From the NCBI RefSeq assembly GCF_900209925.1, contig NZ_LT907978.1, forward strand, positions 170,001 through 234,000: a DNA stretch of 64,000 nucleotides. Reading direction: 5' to 3'. Both the position numbers and the translations under genes were made by a program. The notes beneath the pieces are model-generated. The model searched no databases. It saw nothing but the letters and a program-made list of their open reading frames with translations, and was not told the DNA's origin. Each line of letters starts with the position of its first letter. Position 1 is the first letter of the stretch. This DNA is from Anaerobutyricum hallii. GTDB taxonomy: Bacteria > Bacillota > Clostridia > Lachnospirales > Lachnospiraceae. This document shows, one piece after another, positions 28,783-37,301 of this stretch.

Positions 28783-28838
28783 ATATGTCATGCGTTGCAT
28801 CAACGTATTTTGCGATAAGAATGCTTTGGCATTCTTAA
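28783..28838 (+). repeat. Small two-hairpin repeat, copy 3
   Basis: Hairpin ATGCGTTG-CAT-CAACGTAT followed by hairpin AAGAATGC-TTTG-GCATTCTT. It lies just upstream of the hisA-like gene start, so it would be in the leader of that transcript. Confidence 0.55.
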
Positions 28839-28855
28839 AATGAAAGGGACAGTTT

Positions 28856-29632
28856 ATGAAATTCAGACCATGTATCGATATACATAATGGAAAAGTGAAA
28901 CAGATTGTCGGTGGCAGTCTTTTAGATAAGGGAGATTATGCAAAAGATAACTTTGTTTCAGAAAAAGATGGAGATTTTTATGCCGGATTATACAAAGATG
29001 CCGGACTAAAAGGGGGGCATATTATTCTTTTAAACCCAGCCGGAAGCCAGTATTATGAGGAAGATGTCAGACAGGCCTGCCTGGCGCTTTCGGCTTATCC
29101 GGGAGGACTTCAAATCGGAGGTGGGATGACAGCGGATAATGCGGCATTTTTTCTGGAAAAAGGAGCATCCCACATCATCGTGACTTCCTATGTTTTTAAA
29201 GATGGAAAGATTAATTATGAAAACCTTAAAAAAATTGTCGCAGTAACTGGAAAAGAACATCTTGTTCTTGACTTAAGCTGTCGAAAGAAAGGTGAAGATT
29301 ATTATATCGTCACAGACCGTTGGCAGAAGTTTACCGATGTGAAACTTACAGAAAATGTATTATCTGAACTTGCAGAGTATTGTGATGAATTTCTTGTACA
29401 TGCAGTAGATGTAGAGGGAAAAGCAGGTGGAATCGAAGAAGATATCGCTGCCTTACTTGGCAATTGGGATGGAATCCCGGTAACCTACGCAGGAGGGGTA
29501 AGCTCCTTTGAAGATTTAAGAAAGTTAAAAGAACTTGGGAAAAATAAAGTGGATGTAACCATTGGAAGTGCCCTGGACTTATTTGGCGGGAAGATGCCAT
29601 TCTCCAAAGTGTTAGACGAGATTAAATACTAA
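28856..29632 (+). CDS. hisA: Phosphoribosylformimino-5-aminoimidazole carboxamide ribotide isomerase, eukaryotic type
   Basis: Isomerises ProFAR to PRFAR in histidine synthesis; TIM-barrel enzyme. The 258-residue sequence opens FRPCIDIHNGKVKQIVGG (catalytic Asp in the first strand) and has LQIGGGMTADNA and TYAGGVSS phosphate-binding turns. The overall pattern matches the HIS6 form found in yeast and plants and in some Firmicutes, rather than the standard bacterial HisA. It stands alone, with no other his gene in the window. AAAGGGACAGTTT precedes the ATG. Confidence 0.88.
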   Translation: MKFRPCIDIHNGKVKQIVGGSLLDKGDYAKDNFVSEKDGDFYAGLYKDAGLKGGHIILLNPAGSQYYEEDVRQACLALSAYPGGLQIGGGMTADNAAFFLEKGASHIIVTSYVFKDGKINYENLKKIVAVTGKEHLVLDLSCRKKGEDYYIVTDRWQKFTDVKLTENVLSELAEYCDEFLVHAVDVEGKAGGIEEDIAALLGNWDGIPVTYAGGVSSFEDLRKLKELGKNKVDVTIGSALDLFGGKMPFSKVLDEIKY

Positions 29633-29645
29633 TTTATGAGGCGAA

Positions 29646-29998
29646 AGAGACGAAAATAAAAAGAAGAGACCATCGCAACTGTAAAGATATCGCTGCGTAG
29701 AAAATGCCTGTTCGGCATTTTTACTTGCTCCCACATTACATTTGCGATGGTCTCTTCTTTTTATTTTCTGTGCTTTGGCTCCACAAAGAATGTATTCAAT
29801 AATCTTTGGGAGAGAGAGGGGAGGGGACAGAAGATCGTGGCTTATTCTTATTCTGTCCTTCTGGAGCCAAAATACAGAAAAAAGAAATACTGTCCTATCC
29901 CAGATGCGGCTTCGGAGCGAGTTTAAGATGCGGATGAGCATCTTAAACACAGCGACTACAGAGCAGATGGGATAGGACAGTATTTCTTTTTTCGTCTG
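29646..29998. repeat. Nested palindromic element A, copy 1 (about 350 bp)
   Basis: Composite element between the convergent hisA and cbiG genes. Short terminal inverted repeats AGACGAAAA (29648-29656) and TTTTCGTCT (29989-29997) enclose: a left hairpin with 27-bp perfect arms (29652-29678 / 29742-29768); a middle stem TGTGCTTTGGCTCCA / TGGAGCCAAAATACA (29769-29783 / 29862-29876) tipped by GGACAGAA/TTCTGTCC; and a right hairpin with 25-bp perfect arms (29878-29902 / 29968-29992) containing an inner GTTTAAGATGC/GCATCTTAAAC stem. The second copy is at 33022-33645. It could also terminate transcription from both sides. Confidence 0.85.
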
Positions 29999-30013
29999 TT
30001 CCAAATCTACAGA

Positions 30014-31066
30014 TCAAGAGTTCTCTTTTGACAAGGCAATTGTGATTCCTTTGTACTTTGCTTTATCCCGCAAAATAGTGCCTTTGTCGGATGCCAGATA
30101 AGAACAGGCTGTGGAAACAGATAGGACTCCCGTCTGGCTGGCAACGAATTCGGAAGTCTGAATACCGAGCTGACTGATATCCAGATTTTCGATTTCTTCG
30201 GTAGGTATAATCTGTAATGGTACATTTAAATTTGCGGCGGTTCCAATAATTCCGGGTTCATCGGATTTCAGTGGGATGGTTGCAATACATTTTAGAGAAA
30301 GAGGGTGAATTCCCTCTTCTTTTAATGTCTGTAAAAGTGCCTCCTCAATCGGTTTTTGTTCCATATTTCTCTTGCAGCCGATGCCGGCGCAGATAGTGCG
30401 TGGGCGGAGATAGAGAACTGGAGCTGCCTGTGGAACAGTGGAGTTTGATACAAAAAGCCTCTCATCAATTACTACAGCCGGAATATTGGATTCAATAGTA
30501 TAGGTTTTGAAAAACTCGGAGAGGGGTAAAATAGCAATCATTCCCCGTTTCTGCTCTGCTGCTAATTCCGGATAAAGTTCCGCAGCATTTTTATCGGTAA
30601 AGACGTTTACTTTCTTCCCGGAAAGCAACGCACCGCTGATATGTTTTAACTGTCCGATGTTCTCAATTGCCATATCGTGTTTTTTTGCAAAAGTGTCAAA
30701 AGAAAGTTCGCCTGCTACATCGGTTGCGGTAGTGATGACAGCTTCGCCACCGGAAATGACAGCCATTTCACGAGCGAGGTCGTTCGCTCCTCCAAGATGT
30801 CCGGAAAGGAGACTGATGGCATATTTTCCTTTCTGATCTAAAACGACAACCGCCGGGTCACTCGTCTTATGTACAATTAGCGGGGCAAGAATACGCACAA
30901 CGATTCCTGTTGCCATGATGCAGATAAGTGAATCGTATTTGCCAAAGCCTGCTTGCAGATTTTCTTTAAAATTTTCTTTATTATAAATATCACCGGGATG
31001 AGCGGCAGCCAGTTTGTGAGCAAGTCTTCCGCCTTCATCGGTGAGGTAAAAATAAGCGGTGTTCAT
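30014..31066 (-). CDS. cbiG: Cobalt-precorrin-5A hydrolase
   Basis: Opens the lactone ring of cobalt-precorrin-5A and releases acetaldehyde in anaerobic cobalamin synthesis. 350 residues; the ICIMATGIVVRILAPL segment, LLSGHLGGANDLAREM, TTATDVAGELSFD and the C-terminal CAGIGCKRN / SVSTACSYLAS blocks are characteristic of CbiG. AAAGGATTTATTT precedes the start on the reverse strand. It is separated from the main cobalamin operon (46861 onward) by alpha-glucan and other genes and runs the opposite way. Confidence 0.95.
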   Translation of the reverse strand: MNTAYFYLTDEGGRLAHKLAAAHPGDIYNKENFKENLQAGFGKYDSLICIMATGIVVRILAPLIVHKTSDPAVVVLDQKGKYAISLLSGHLGGANDLAREMAVISGGEAVITTATDVAGELSFDTFAKKHDMAIENIGQLKHISGALLSGKKVNVFTDKNAAELYPELAAEQKRGMIAILPLSEFFKTYTIESNIPAVVIDERLFVSNSTVPQAAPVLYLRPRTICAGIGCKRNMEQKPIEEALLQTLKEEGIHPLSLKCIATIPLKSDEPGIIGTAANLNVPLQIIPTEEIENLDISQLGIQTSEFVASQTGVLSVSTACSYLASDKGTILRDKAKYKGITIALSKENS

Positions 31067-31094
31067 AAATAAATCCTTTCGTTTGCTATAAATA

Positions 31095-31124
31095 TACCCC
31101 CACTACGGTTTGGCAATGGGGGTA
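31095..31124 (-). terminator. Hairpin between ybaK-like gene and cbiG
   Basis: TACCCCCA (31095-31102) pairs with TGGGGGTA (31117-31124). Read on the reverse strand it follows the ybaK-like gene and is trailed by TATTTATA, a weak T-rich run; it may be a leaky terminator. Confidence 0.5.
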
Positions 31125-31145
31125 ACTATTATACAATAGTTGTTG

Positions 31146-31637
31146 TTAATCTAAAGATACCAGTGTCACATCATGCTCATGTTCTTCGAGAATACGGATT
31201 AAGTCTTCTGTTTTCAGCCATACAGTAGCAGTATTATCATTTGGATGAACTCCGACAAGACCCGGTTCTTCAAGAAAATGCTTATCGAGATAAAAATGTA
31301 CTTTCTTTTCCGTATCATTTAAGATGCCAAGAGGTGTTACAGCACCAGGGATAAGCCCCATAATGTCCATAAGATTTTCTTCAGAAGCAAAACTTAGAGG
31401 ACGGGTTCCATTGGCTTTACGAAATTCTTTTAAATTGACACGCTTGTCTCCACGAACAGTGATAAGATAAAAGTTTTTCTTTTTATCATCGCGTACGAAA
31501 AGATTCTTTGCATCGGCCTCCGGATATGGAATATCAACTTCTGCAAGTTCCGCCATGTTATAAACTGCTTTATGCTCTGTAATCTCGTGCCAGATATTAT
31601 TTTCTTTTAAATACTTATAAATGTCCTGTTTATTCAT
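31146..31637 (-). CDS. YbaK/ProX-type aminoacyl-tRNA deacylase
   Basis: 163 residues. The pattern AKNLFVRDDKKKNFYLITVRGDKRVNLK, LSFASEENLMDIMGLIPGAVTPLGI and GVHPNDNTATVWL matches the ProX (PrdX) branch of the INS/YbaK editing domains, which hydrolyse mischarged Ala-tRNA-Pro. A free-standing editing domain usually complements a prolyl-tRNA synthetase that lacks its own. Strong AGGAGG precedes the start. Confidence 0.9.
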   Translation of the reverse strand: MNKQDIYKYLKENNIWHEITEHKAVYNMAELAEVDIPYPEADAKNLFVRDDKKKNFYLITVRGDKRVNLKEFRKANGTRPLSFASEENLMDIMGLIPGAVTPLGILNDTEKKVHFYLDKHFLEEPGLVGVHPNDNTATVWLKTEDLIRILEEHEHDVTLVSLD

Positions 31638-31681
31638 AATAGAGAATCCTCCTGCTCAATTTTTATATATTAGTGTTTTTT

Positions 31682-32374
31682 CTATTGTATTAGAGCGTGT
31701 TCTAACTCTCTCTTTTTCCAGCTCACAAATCCGTACATATCATTTAAAAGAAAAATTGCAAAATTTACTACAACAGGGATGTAGGCAGGGTTTTCAAGTG
31801 AGGCAAGCACCCAGAGTACAATTAACACGATATCGTTTGCGGCATATCCCATAGCGTAGTATGAAGAACGCAGCATAGTAAGTGATGCTGCAACAAAACT
31901 TGTTACAATAGACAAGGTACTGAATATAATATTTGGTGTATCCAGCCACATAAGGATATAATAAAAAATACTCGTAACGATAATTGTGCTGATAATTAAT
32001 CCAATGATATGTTTTTTATTTAATGTTTGAATTGCTACTTCGTTTTCATTTTCTTCGGATGGGTTTTGAAGCCATGTGATCGCTGACCAGACAGCCATCG
32101 GCAGAGTCATTCCAAGATAGGTGATCATTTCTCCCCAGTAGTGGAAACGGAAAGAAATGATACCATATAAAATGCAGAAAACAATCATCAGAAACTGTGC
32201 CCAGACACTTCCCTTTGCAGCAAAAATCAGTGAAGTGACACCGAGGAGTGCCGAGATTAATGTAAGCAAATCTAAATCATTCGTTGCAAGATTTGAAATG
32301 ATTACAGCAGCGAGGGAGGCAAGCCAGAGCAGCCATTCCTTTTTTGTCAATGTTTTTAATGGGTTACTTAACAT
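31682..32374 (-). CDS. pnuC: PnuC-type nicotinamide riboside transporter
   Basis: About 230 residues with seven or so membrane helices (for example WLLWLASLAAVIISNLA, WAQFLMIVFCILYGIISF, IVLIVLWVLASLENPAYIPVVVN). The PnuC signature regions WGEMITYLGMTLP and INDMYGF-like (LNDMYGFVSWKKRE) are present. The ATG at 32374 overlaps the end of the nitroreductase gene by 11 bases; an in-frame ATG at 32428 would lengthen the protein by 18 residues. It imports an NAD precursor. Co-transcribed with the nitroreductase. Confidence 0.85.
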   Translation of the reverse strand: MLSNPLKTLTKKEWLLWLASLAAVIISNLATNDLDLLTLISALLGVTSLIFAAKGSVWAQFLMIVFCILYGIISFRFHYWGEMITYLGMTLPMAVWSAITWLQNPSEENENEVAIQTLNKKHIIGLIISTIIVTSIFYYILMWLDTPNIIFSTLSIVTSFVAASLTMLRSSYYAMGYAANDIVLIVLWVLASLENPAYIPVVVNFAIFLLNDMYGFVSWKKRELEHALIQ

Positions 32375-32891
32375 AGAAAACACGATTTTCTTTTCTTGCT
32401 GGAGCAGCAGGATACTCTCCATCAACATAACCTAACGCGCAGTGGCCGATTCCCTCATATTCCCCTTCAATACCTAAAGATTTCAGGAAATTTTTACCCC
32501 AATCGGATTCAAATTCTTCTTTCGCGCGGTGAATCCAACAGCTTCCGATTCCAAGTTCATGAGCTGCAAGCATAAGGTTGCCCATTACAAGGCTGCCGTC
32601 ATATACATAGGTTGGACGGCTCTTTTTAGCAAGAACAATCAACATGGCAGGTGCACCGTAAAATGGGTCAAAACCTTCTTTCCAACCACCAATCTCGCAG
32701 TTCATTTTAGAAATTTCATCACGTAATTCTTTCTTAGTAACCTGAATGATAATAGGAGACTGCTCGCCCATTCCGCTTGCCGCATAAAGCCCCGCTTCAA
32801 TAATCTGATCTAAAACTTCCTGCGGAACCATATCCGATTTAAATTTACGGATACTTCTTCTTGTTTTCATTTTATTTAATACGTCACTCAT
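32364..32891 (-). CDS. Nitroreductase family protein
   Basis: 175 residues. KTRRSIRKFKSDMVPQEVLDQIIEAG is the typical FMN-binding N-terminus, and GLYAASGMGEQSP and LAAHELGIGSCWIHRAKEEF complete the fold. The chosen ATG follows AGGAGG; the longer frame upstream has none. FMN-dependent, NAD(P)H-using; physiological substrate unknown. Overlap with pnuC links it to nicotinamide supply. Confidence 0.92.
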   Translation of the reverse strand: MSDVLNKMKTRRSIRKFKSDMVPQEVLDQIIEAGLYAASGMGEQSPIIIQVTKKELRDEISKMNCEIGGWKEGFDPFYGAPAMLIVLAKKSRPTYVYDGSLVMGNLMLAAHELGIGSCWIHRAKEEFESDWGKNFLKSLGIEGEYEGIGHCALGYVDGEYPAAPARKENRVFYVK

Positions 32892-33021
32892 AATTTTCCT
32901 CCTTAAAAATTTATATTCATAGGGTTCTTTATATTTTGCTAGTAAAAATGTTACCCTACAATTATAATCGGACATTTATCGTAACGCAACAGGATTTTAC
33001 TATTTAATTCATTTGGGGGAA

Positions 33022-33645
33022 ACAGACGAAAATAAAAATAATAGACAATAACAAATGTAAAGATATCACTGCGTAGAAAATGCCTGTTCGGCATTTTTAC
33101 TTGCTCTCACATTACATTTGTTATGGTCTATTCTTTTTATTTTCTGTGTTTTGGCTCCAAAAGGAATGAATTCAATAGTCTTGGGGGAAGAGAAGGGGAG
33201 AAGTCAGGAGTCTACTGCTTACTCTCTTCGCTATACTGAAGCTTTTTTCAAGTTTCACTGATGATAAGATGATACTACAGGCTATCGCTGTACATGATGT
33301 ATTTATCATTATGTTGTCACAATATATTATTTTTCTTGACGTATGTCATGCGTTATATGATGCACATCTCGTAGCAAGATAACTCTAAAGGTGACTACTT
33401 TAATTTCTCAGGAAAAGACAATCCACTTTATTTTTACTGTTCGTTAAACTAAGCTTCTGACGATACATCTTCCGAGCAAGCAGTAGTCTTCTGATTTCTC
33501 CCCCTTCTGGAGCCAAAACACAGAAAAAAGAAATACTGCCATATCCCAGATGCGGCTTCGGAGCGTGTTTAAGATGCGGATGAGCATCTTAAACACAGCG
33601 ACTACAGAGCAGATGGGATATGGCAGTATTTCTTTTTTCGTCTGT
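33022..33645. repeat. Nested palindromic element A, copy 2 (about 620 bp)
   Basis: Terminal inverted repeats ACAGACGAAAA (33022-33032) and TTTTCGTCTGT (33635-33645) are perfect. The left hairpin has 33-bp arms with two mismatches (33028-33060 / 33112-33144); the middle stem TGTGTTTTGGCTCCA/TGGAGCCAAAACACA is perfect here; the right hairpin has 25-bp perfect arms (33524-33548 / 33614-33638). Compared with copy 1, three base pairs in the left hairpin and two in the right are changed on both sides so pairing is kept. The middle stem is extended by AGAAGTCAG..CTACTGCTT paired with AAGCAGTAG..CTGATTTCT and encloses about 260 bases absent from copy 1. Confidence 0.85.
33341..33382 (+). repeat. Small hairpin repeat, copy 4 (degenerate, inside element A)
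   Basis: Shares TATGTCATGCGTT with copy 3 and CATCTCG.AGCAAGA with copy 1. It lies in the extra DNA at the tip of element A copy 2, so one repeat is nested in another. Confidence 0.4.
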
Positions 33646-33647
33646 CT

Positions 33648-34517
33648 TTAACATCGATACTTTCTTGGTGAAACGCCATATTTCTTTTTAAAGGATCTGT
33701 TGAAGTAAGAAATATTATTAAATCCGGTAGCAATTGCAATATCCAAAATAGTATCAGTTGTTGTGGTGAGTAACTCGGCGGCAATTTCCAGGCGATAATC
33801 GTTAAGGTATTGAATAAAGCTTATTCCCATAGTTTCTTTGAAAAATTTCATAAAGTAGGACTTACTGTAAAAGCAATAATTTGCGATATCTTCAATCGTA
33901 ATATTTTCCTGAAAATTGTCGGCGATATAGGATAATATCGTCTTTATTTTTTTGAGAGATTTTTGGTTGATTGGTTTGATTTTATTTTGCCCACAATTTG
34001 AAACCAGAGTATATAGTATCTGAAATAAATGTGCTTTGACAGATAGCTGGTAAGCGTAAGGGCGTAAATCACACAGGTGATCGATTTCGTTAATGGCGGT
34101 GATGACTGGAGAATAATATGGAGTCTGGTTATTGATTACCGGGCAGATATTAAGGCTGCCTGAAAAAAGTGGCTGAATGAATTTATCGCTGCATAAGTCA
34201 TAACCGGATGATTTTAAGAGACTGGATTTGAACAGGATATTTTCATATTCCATAATCTCATTGTCTTTTTGGCTGATGGAATGAAGCTGTCCGGGGAGAA
34301 CAAAGATAATGTCTCCGGCACTGACAGAATAGGTGGTTAAGTCTACACTGACAATACCGATTCCTTTTTTTATAACAATAATTTCGACTTCATCGTGCCA
34401 GTGAAGGTTTACCGAATGAAAGTCTAGGGGGATGGAACAAAGATAAGTGTTGTATGGAAAATCGTCTGGAGTATGTGTTTTATTTTCGTGATATATTTTG
34501 TATTGAAGTTTATCCAT
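33648..34517 (-). CDS. AraC-family transcriptional regulator
   Basis: About 289 residues. The N-terminal cupin (LHWHDEVEIIVIKKGIG, DIIFVLPGQLHSI) binds a small ligand, probably a sugar; the C-terminal two helix-turn-helix units are clear (ITIEDIANYCFYSKSYFMKFFKE and ILDIAIATGFNNISYFNRSFKK, ending YGVSPRKYR). ATG at 34517 is preferred over 34544 because AGGAA precedes it at good distance. It is divergent from the glycogen phosphorylase gene and may regulate it; the target is not shown by the sequence. Confidence 0.9.
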   Translation of the reverse strand: MDKLQYKIYHENKTHTPDDFPYNTYLCSIPLDFHSVNLHWHDEVEIIVIKKGIGIVSVDLTTYSVSAGDIIFVLPGQLHSISQKDNEIMEYENILFKSSLLKSSGYDLCSDKFIQPLFSGSLNICPVINNQTPYYSPVITAINEIDHLCDLRPYAYQLSVKAHLFQILYTLVSNCGQNKIKPINQKSLKKIKTILSYIADNFQENITIEDIANYCFYSKSYFMKFFKETMGISFIQYLNDYRLEIAAELLTTTTDTILDIAIATGFNNISYFNRSFKKKYGVSPRKYRC

Positions 34518-34544
34518 ATATATTCCTGTATCGAATTTATGCAT

Positions 34545-34904
34545 TAAATGTATGTGTTAAAGTTACGTCTTAAATTTACGTATGGAATCTAAAGATAAAT
34601 TCGAGAATTTCCTTTCTTAAATATAGGTAATATGTATGCAGGAGCGTTTGGTATCATATATGTTTTATATCTGTAATACTACTTTACATATTGACAAAGT
34701 CGAATGTTAAAAAAAGATAGTATTGTGCAAAAATATAAGACTGTACTGCAATAAATTAAGCTCTAACAGTATTATAATATAATCACAGTAAAAATACACG
34801 AGAAACTTTTATGAAATATTCTCGAAATTTCTTTATAAAGTTGTGGGAAATCAAATATAAGGAATTCAGGGAATATATTATCTTTTTAAGGGAGGTATTA
34901 CAAT
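34545..34904. promoter_or_regulatory. Divergent control region between araC-type gene and glgP
   Basis: About 360 AT-rich bases. Candidate elements for glgP are TTGACA at 34690-34695 (with TAGTAT 21 bases on, too far to be ideal) and a TATAAT at 34773-34778 without a clear -35. A CGAGAA/TTCTCG hairpin lies at 34799-34824 in the leader. GGGAGG at 34890-34895 is the ribosome binding site. No gene is seen. Confidence 0.4.
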
Positions 34905-37163
34905 ATGAAATTTTCAGAATTTATAAAAACAGAGTACGGTAAATCCATTTCAGAATGTACAAATGAGGAGCTTTATTATGCATTGCTTACATTAACAAAG
35001 AAAATGGCTTCTGGTAAGCAGCATGGTAATTCTAAGAAAAAATTATATTATATATCCGCAGAATTCCTGATCGGAAAGTTATTATCTAATAATCTTATCA
35101 ATCTTGGAATTTATGACGAGGTGAAGGAAGAGCTTGCGCAGAATGGAAAAAATATTTGTGAAATCGAAGAGTTTGAAAAGGAACCGTCTCTTGGTAACGG
35201 AGGACTTGGACGATTAGCAGCTTGCTTTATTGATTCTATTGCGACTTTAGGATTAAACGGCGATGGTGTTGGATTGAATTATCATTTTGGGCTGTTCAGA
35301 CAGGTTTTTGAAAATAATATGCAGACAACAGTGCCGGATCCATGGCTTACAGAGAAAAGCTGGCTTACAAAAACAGATGTGACATATGACATTAAGTTTA
35401 AAGGGATGACAGTAAAATCAAGAATGTATGATATTGATGTTATTGGATATAACAATACATCGAATAAGCTGCATTTATTTGATGTAGAGAGTGTGGATGA
35501 AAGTATTGTAGAGGATGGAATTAATTTTAATAAAGAAGATATAAAGAAGAATCTTACTCTTTTCCTTTATCCAGATGACAGTGATGAGGCAGGTCGTATT
35601 CTTAGAATTTATCAGCAGTATTTCATGGTTTCCAGTGCGGCACAGTTGATTCTTGATGAATGTGTTGCAAAGGGATGTAACTTGCATGACCTTTCTGATT
35701 ATGTAGTGATTCAGATTAATGATACCCATCCGACAATGGTTATTCCGGAGCTTATCCGTTTACTTGTGGAAAGAGGGCTTGAGATGGATGAGGCGATTGA
35801 AGCGGTAACAAAGAGCTGTGCTTACACAAATCATACGATACTTGCAGAAGCGTTGGAAAAATGGCCGATTTATTACCTGAAAAAAGCAGTGCCGCAGCTT
35901 ATGCCGATTATCGAAGTTTTAGATGATAAAGTAAGAAGAAAATATCATAATCAGGCAGTATATATTATTGACGGAGAAGAAAGAGTACATATGGCTCATA
36001 TTGATATTCATTATTCTTCTAGCGTTAATGGAGTGGCATCTTTACATACAGAGATTCTTAAAAATAATGAGCTGCATCATTTTTATGAAATTTATCCGGA
36101 GAAGTTTAATAATAAGACAAATGGTATTACTTTTAGAAGATGGCTGTTACACTGCAATCCACAGTTGACAGAACTCATCACATCTCTTATCGGGGATGGA
36201 TTTAAAAAAGATGCAATGCAGTTGGAAAAACTCTTAGATTATAAAAATGATAAGAAAGTATTAAAACAGATTCTTGAGATAAAGTCTGCTAAGAAAATGG
36301 AATTAAAGAAGGCATTGATGGAAAAACAGAATGTTACGATTAATGAAAATTCTATTTTTGATATTCAGATTAAGAGACTGCATGAGTACAAGAGACAGCA
36401 GTTAAATGCATTATATGTCATTCATAAATATTTAGAGATTAAGGCAGGAAAGAAACCATCTACACCGATAACCGTTATTTTTGGAGCGAAGGCAGCGCCG
36501 GCATACATAATCGCTCAGGATATCATTCATCTTATCCTCTGTCTGCAGCAGCTTATTAATAATGATCCGGAAGTAAGTCCGTATCTTAATGTTGTGATGG
36601 TGGAAAATTATAATGTGACATGGGCAGAAAAATTAATTCCAGCCTGCGATATTTCAGAACAGATTTCCCTTGCCTCTAAAGAGGCAAGTGGTACAGGTAA
36701 TATGAAGTTCATGCTTAACGGTGCGCTTACATTAGGAACAGAAGATGGAGCCAATGTTGAGATTCATGAACTGGTAGGGGACGATAATATTTATATTTTC
36801 GGAGATTCCAGTGATACGGTTGTTGAAAGATATGCACAGGGAAGTTATAATGCGGCAAAATATTATAACGAAAATGCGGCAATCAAAGAGGCAGTAGACT
36901 TTATCATAGGAGAAGAACTGAAGGCAGTTGGCGATAAAGAACGATTAGAAAGATTATTTAATGAACTTGTATCTAAAGACTGGTTTATGACCTTCCCTGA
37001 TTTTGATGAGTATGTAAAGACAAGAGAGCAGGCATATGCTGACTATGAAAACAGGGAAGAATGGGTACAGAAAATGCTTGTTAATATCGCAAAAGCAGGA
37101 TATTTTTCTTCTGACAGAACGATTGAAGAGTATAACAGGGATATCTGGAAGTTAGAGGACTAA
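34905..37163 (+). CDS. glgP: Glycogen/maltodextrin phosphorylase
   Basis: 752 residues; splits alpha-1,4-glucans with phosphate to glucose-1-phosphate. GT35 features are the [19 protein letters not shown] block, [39 protein letters not shown] and the pyridoxal-phosphate lysine segment [15 protein letters not shown] followed by [11 protein letters not shown]. The length is slightly below E. coli MalP (797). It is flanked by regulators (AraC-type and LacI-type) and lies near the PTS permease and malQ, so maltodextrin or glycogen use is likely. Confidence 0.96.
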   Translation: MKFSEFIKTEYGKSISECTNEELYYALLTLTKKMASGKQHGNSKKKLYYISAEFLIGKLLSNNLINLGIYDEVKEELAQNGKNICEIEEFEKEPSLGNGGLGRLAACFIDSIATLGLNGDGVGLNYHFGLFRQVFENNMQTTVPDPWLTEKSWLTKTDVTYDIKFKGMTVKSRMYDIDVIGYNNTSNKLHLFDVESVDESIVEDGINFNKEDIKKNLTLFLYPDDSDEAGRILRIYQQYFMVSSAAQLILDECVAKGCNLHDLSDYVVIQINDTHPTMVIPELIRLLVERGLEMDEAIEAVTKSCAYTNHTILAEALEKWPIYYLKKAVPQLMPIIEVLDDKVRRKYHNQAVYIIDGEERVHMAHIDIHYSSSVNGVASLHTEILKNNELHHFYEIYPEKFNNKTNGITFRRWLLHCNPQLTELITSLIGDGFKKDAMQLEKLLDYKNDKKVLKQILEIKSAKKMELKKALMEKQNVTINENSIFDIQIKRLHEYKRQQLNALYVIHKYLEIKAGKKPSTPITVIFGAKAAPAYIIAQDIIHLILCLQQLINNDPEVSPYLNVVMVENYNVTWAEKLIPACDISEQISLASKEASGTGNMKFMLNGALTLGTEDGANVEIHELVGDDNIYIFGDSSDTVVERYAQGSYNAAKYYNENAAIKEAVDFIIGEELKAVGDKERLERLFNELVSKDWFMTFPDFDEYVKTREQAYADYENREEWVQKMLVNIAKAGYFSSDRTIEEYNRDIWKLED

Positions 37164-37224
37164 GAAACATAGCTAAAAGAAATATTTAGAAATTAAAAGA
37201 CTAAATAAGATTTAAGAAAAAATT

Positions 37225-37288
37225 AGATTTTGAGATTTAGAGCATTTTCAAATGTGTTTTAGAAGGAAAATGTAAAATCTCAAAATCT
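37225..37288 (-). terminator. Convergent terminator between glgP and lacI-type gene
   Basis: AGATTTTGAGATTT (37225-37238) pairs with AAATCTCAAAATCT (37275-37288). On the reverse strand it is followed by AATTTTTT, so it best serves the LacI-type gene; it may also stop glgP transcripts. Confidence 0.7.
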
Positions 37289-37301
37289 GGGTTCTAATAT
37301 A

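Larger units (their letters stand above)
32892..33647. other. 756-base gap filled largely by palindromic element A
   Basis: No gene is supported. About 130 bases of nitroreductase leader are followed by element A copy 2 (33022-33645), which carries about 260 extra bases at the tip of its middle stem, including a degenerate copy of the small hairpin repeat. The element ends within two bases of the AraC-type gene's stop codon. Confidence 0.6.

Noticed and set aside
29612-30004. 130-codon reverse-strand frame over palindromic element A
   Set aside because: It is the translation of hairpin arms; no family resemblance or ribosome site.
34690-34735. Promoter TTGACA...TAGTAT before glgP
   Set aside because: The 21-base spacer is too long for a standard sigma-A promoter; kept only as a candidate in the region note.
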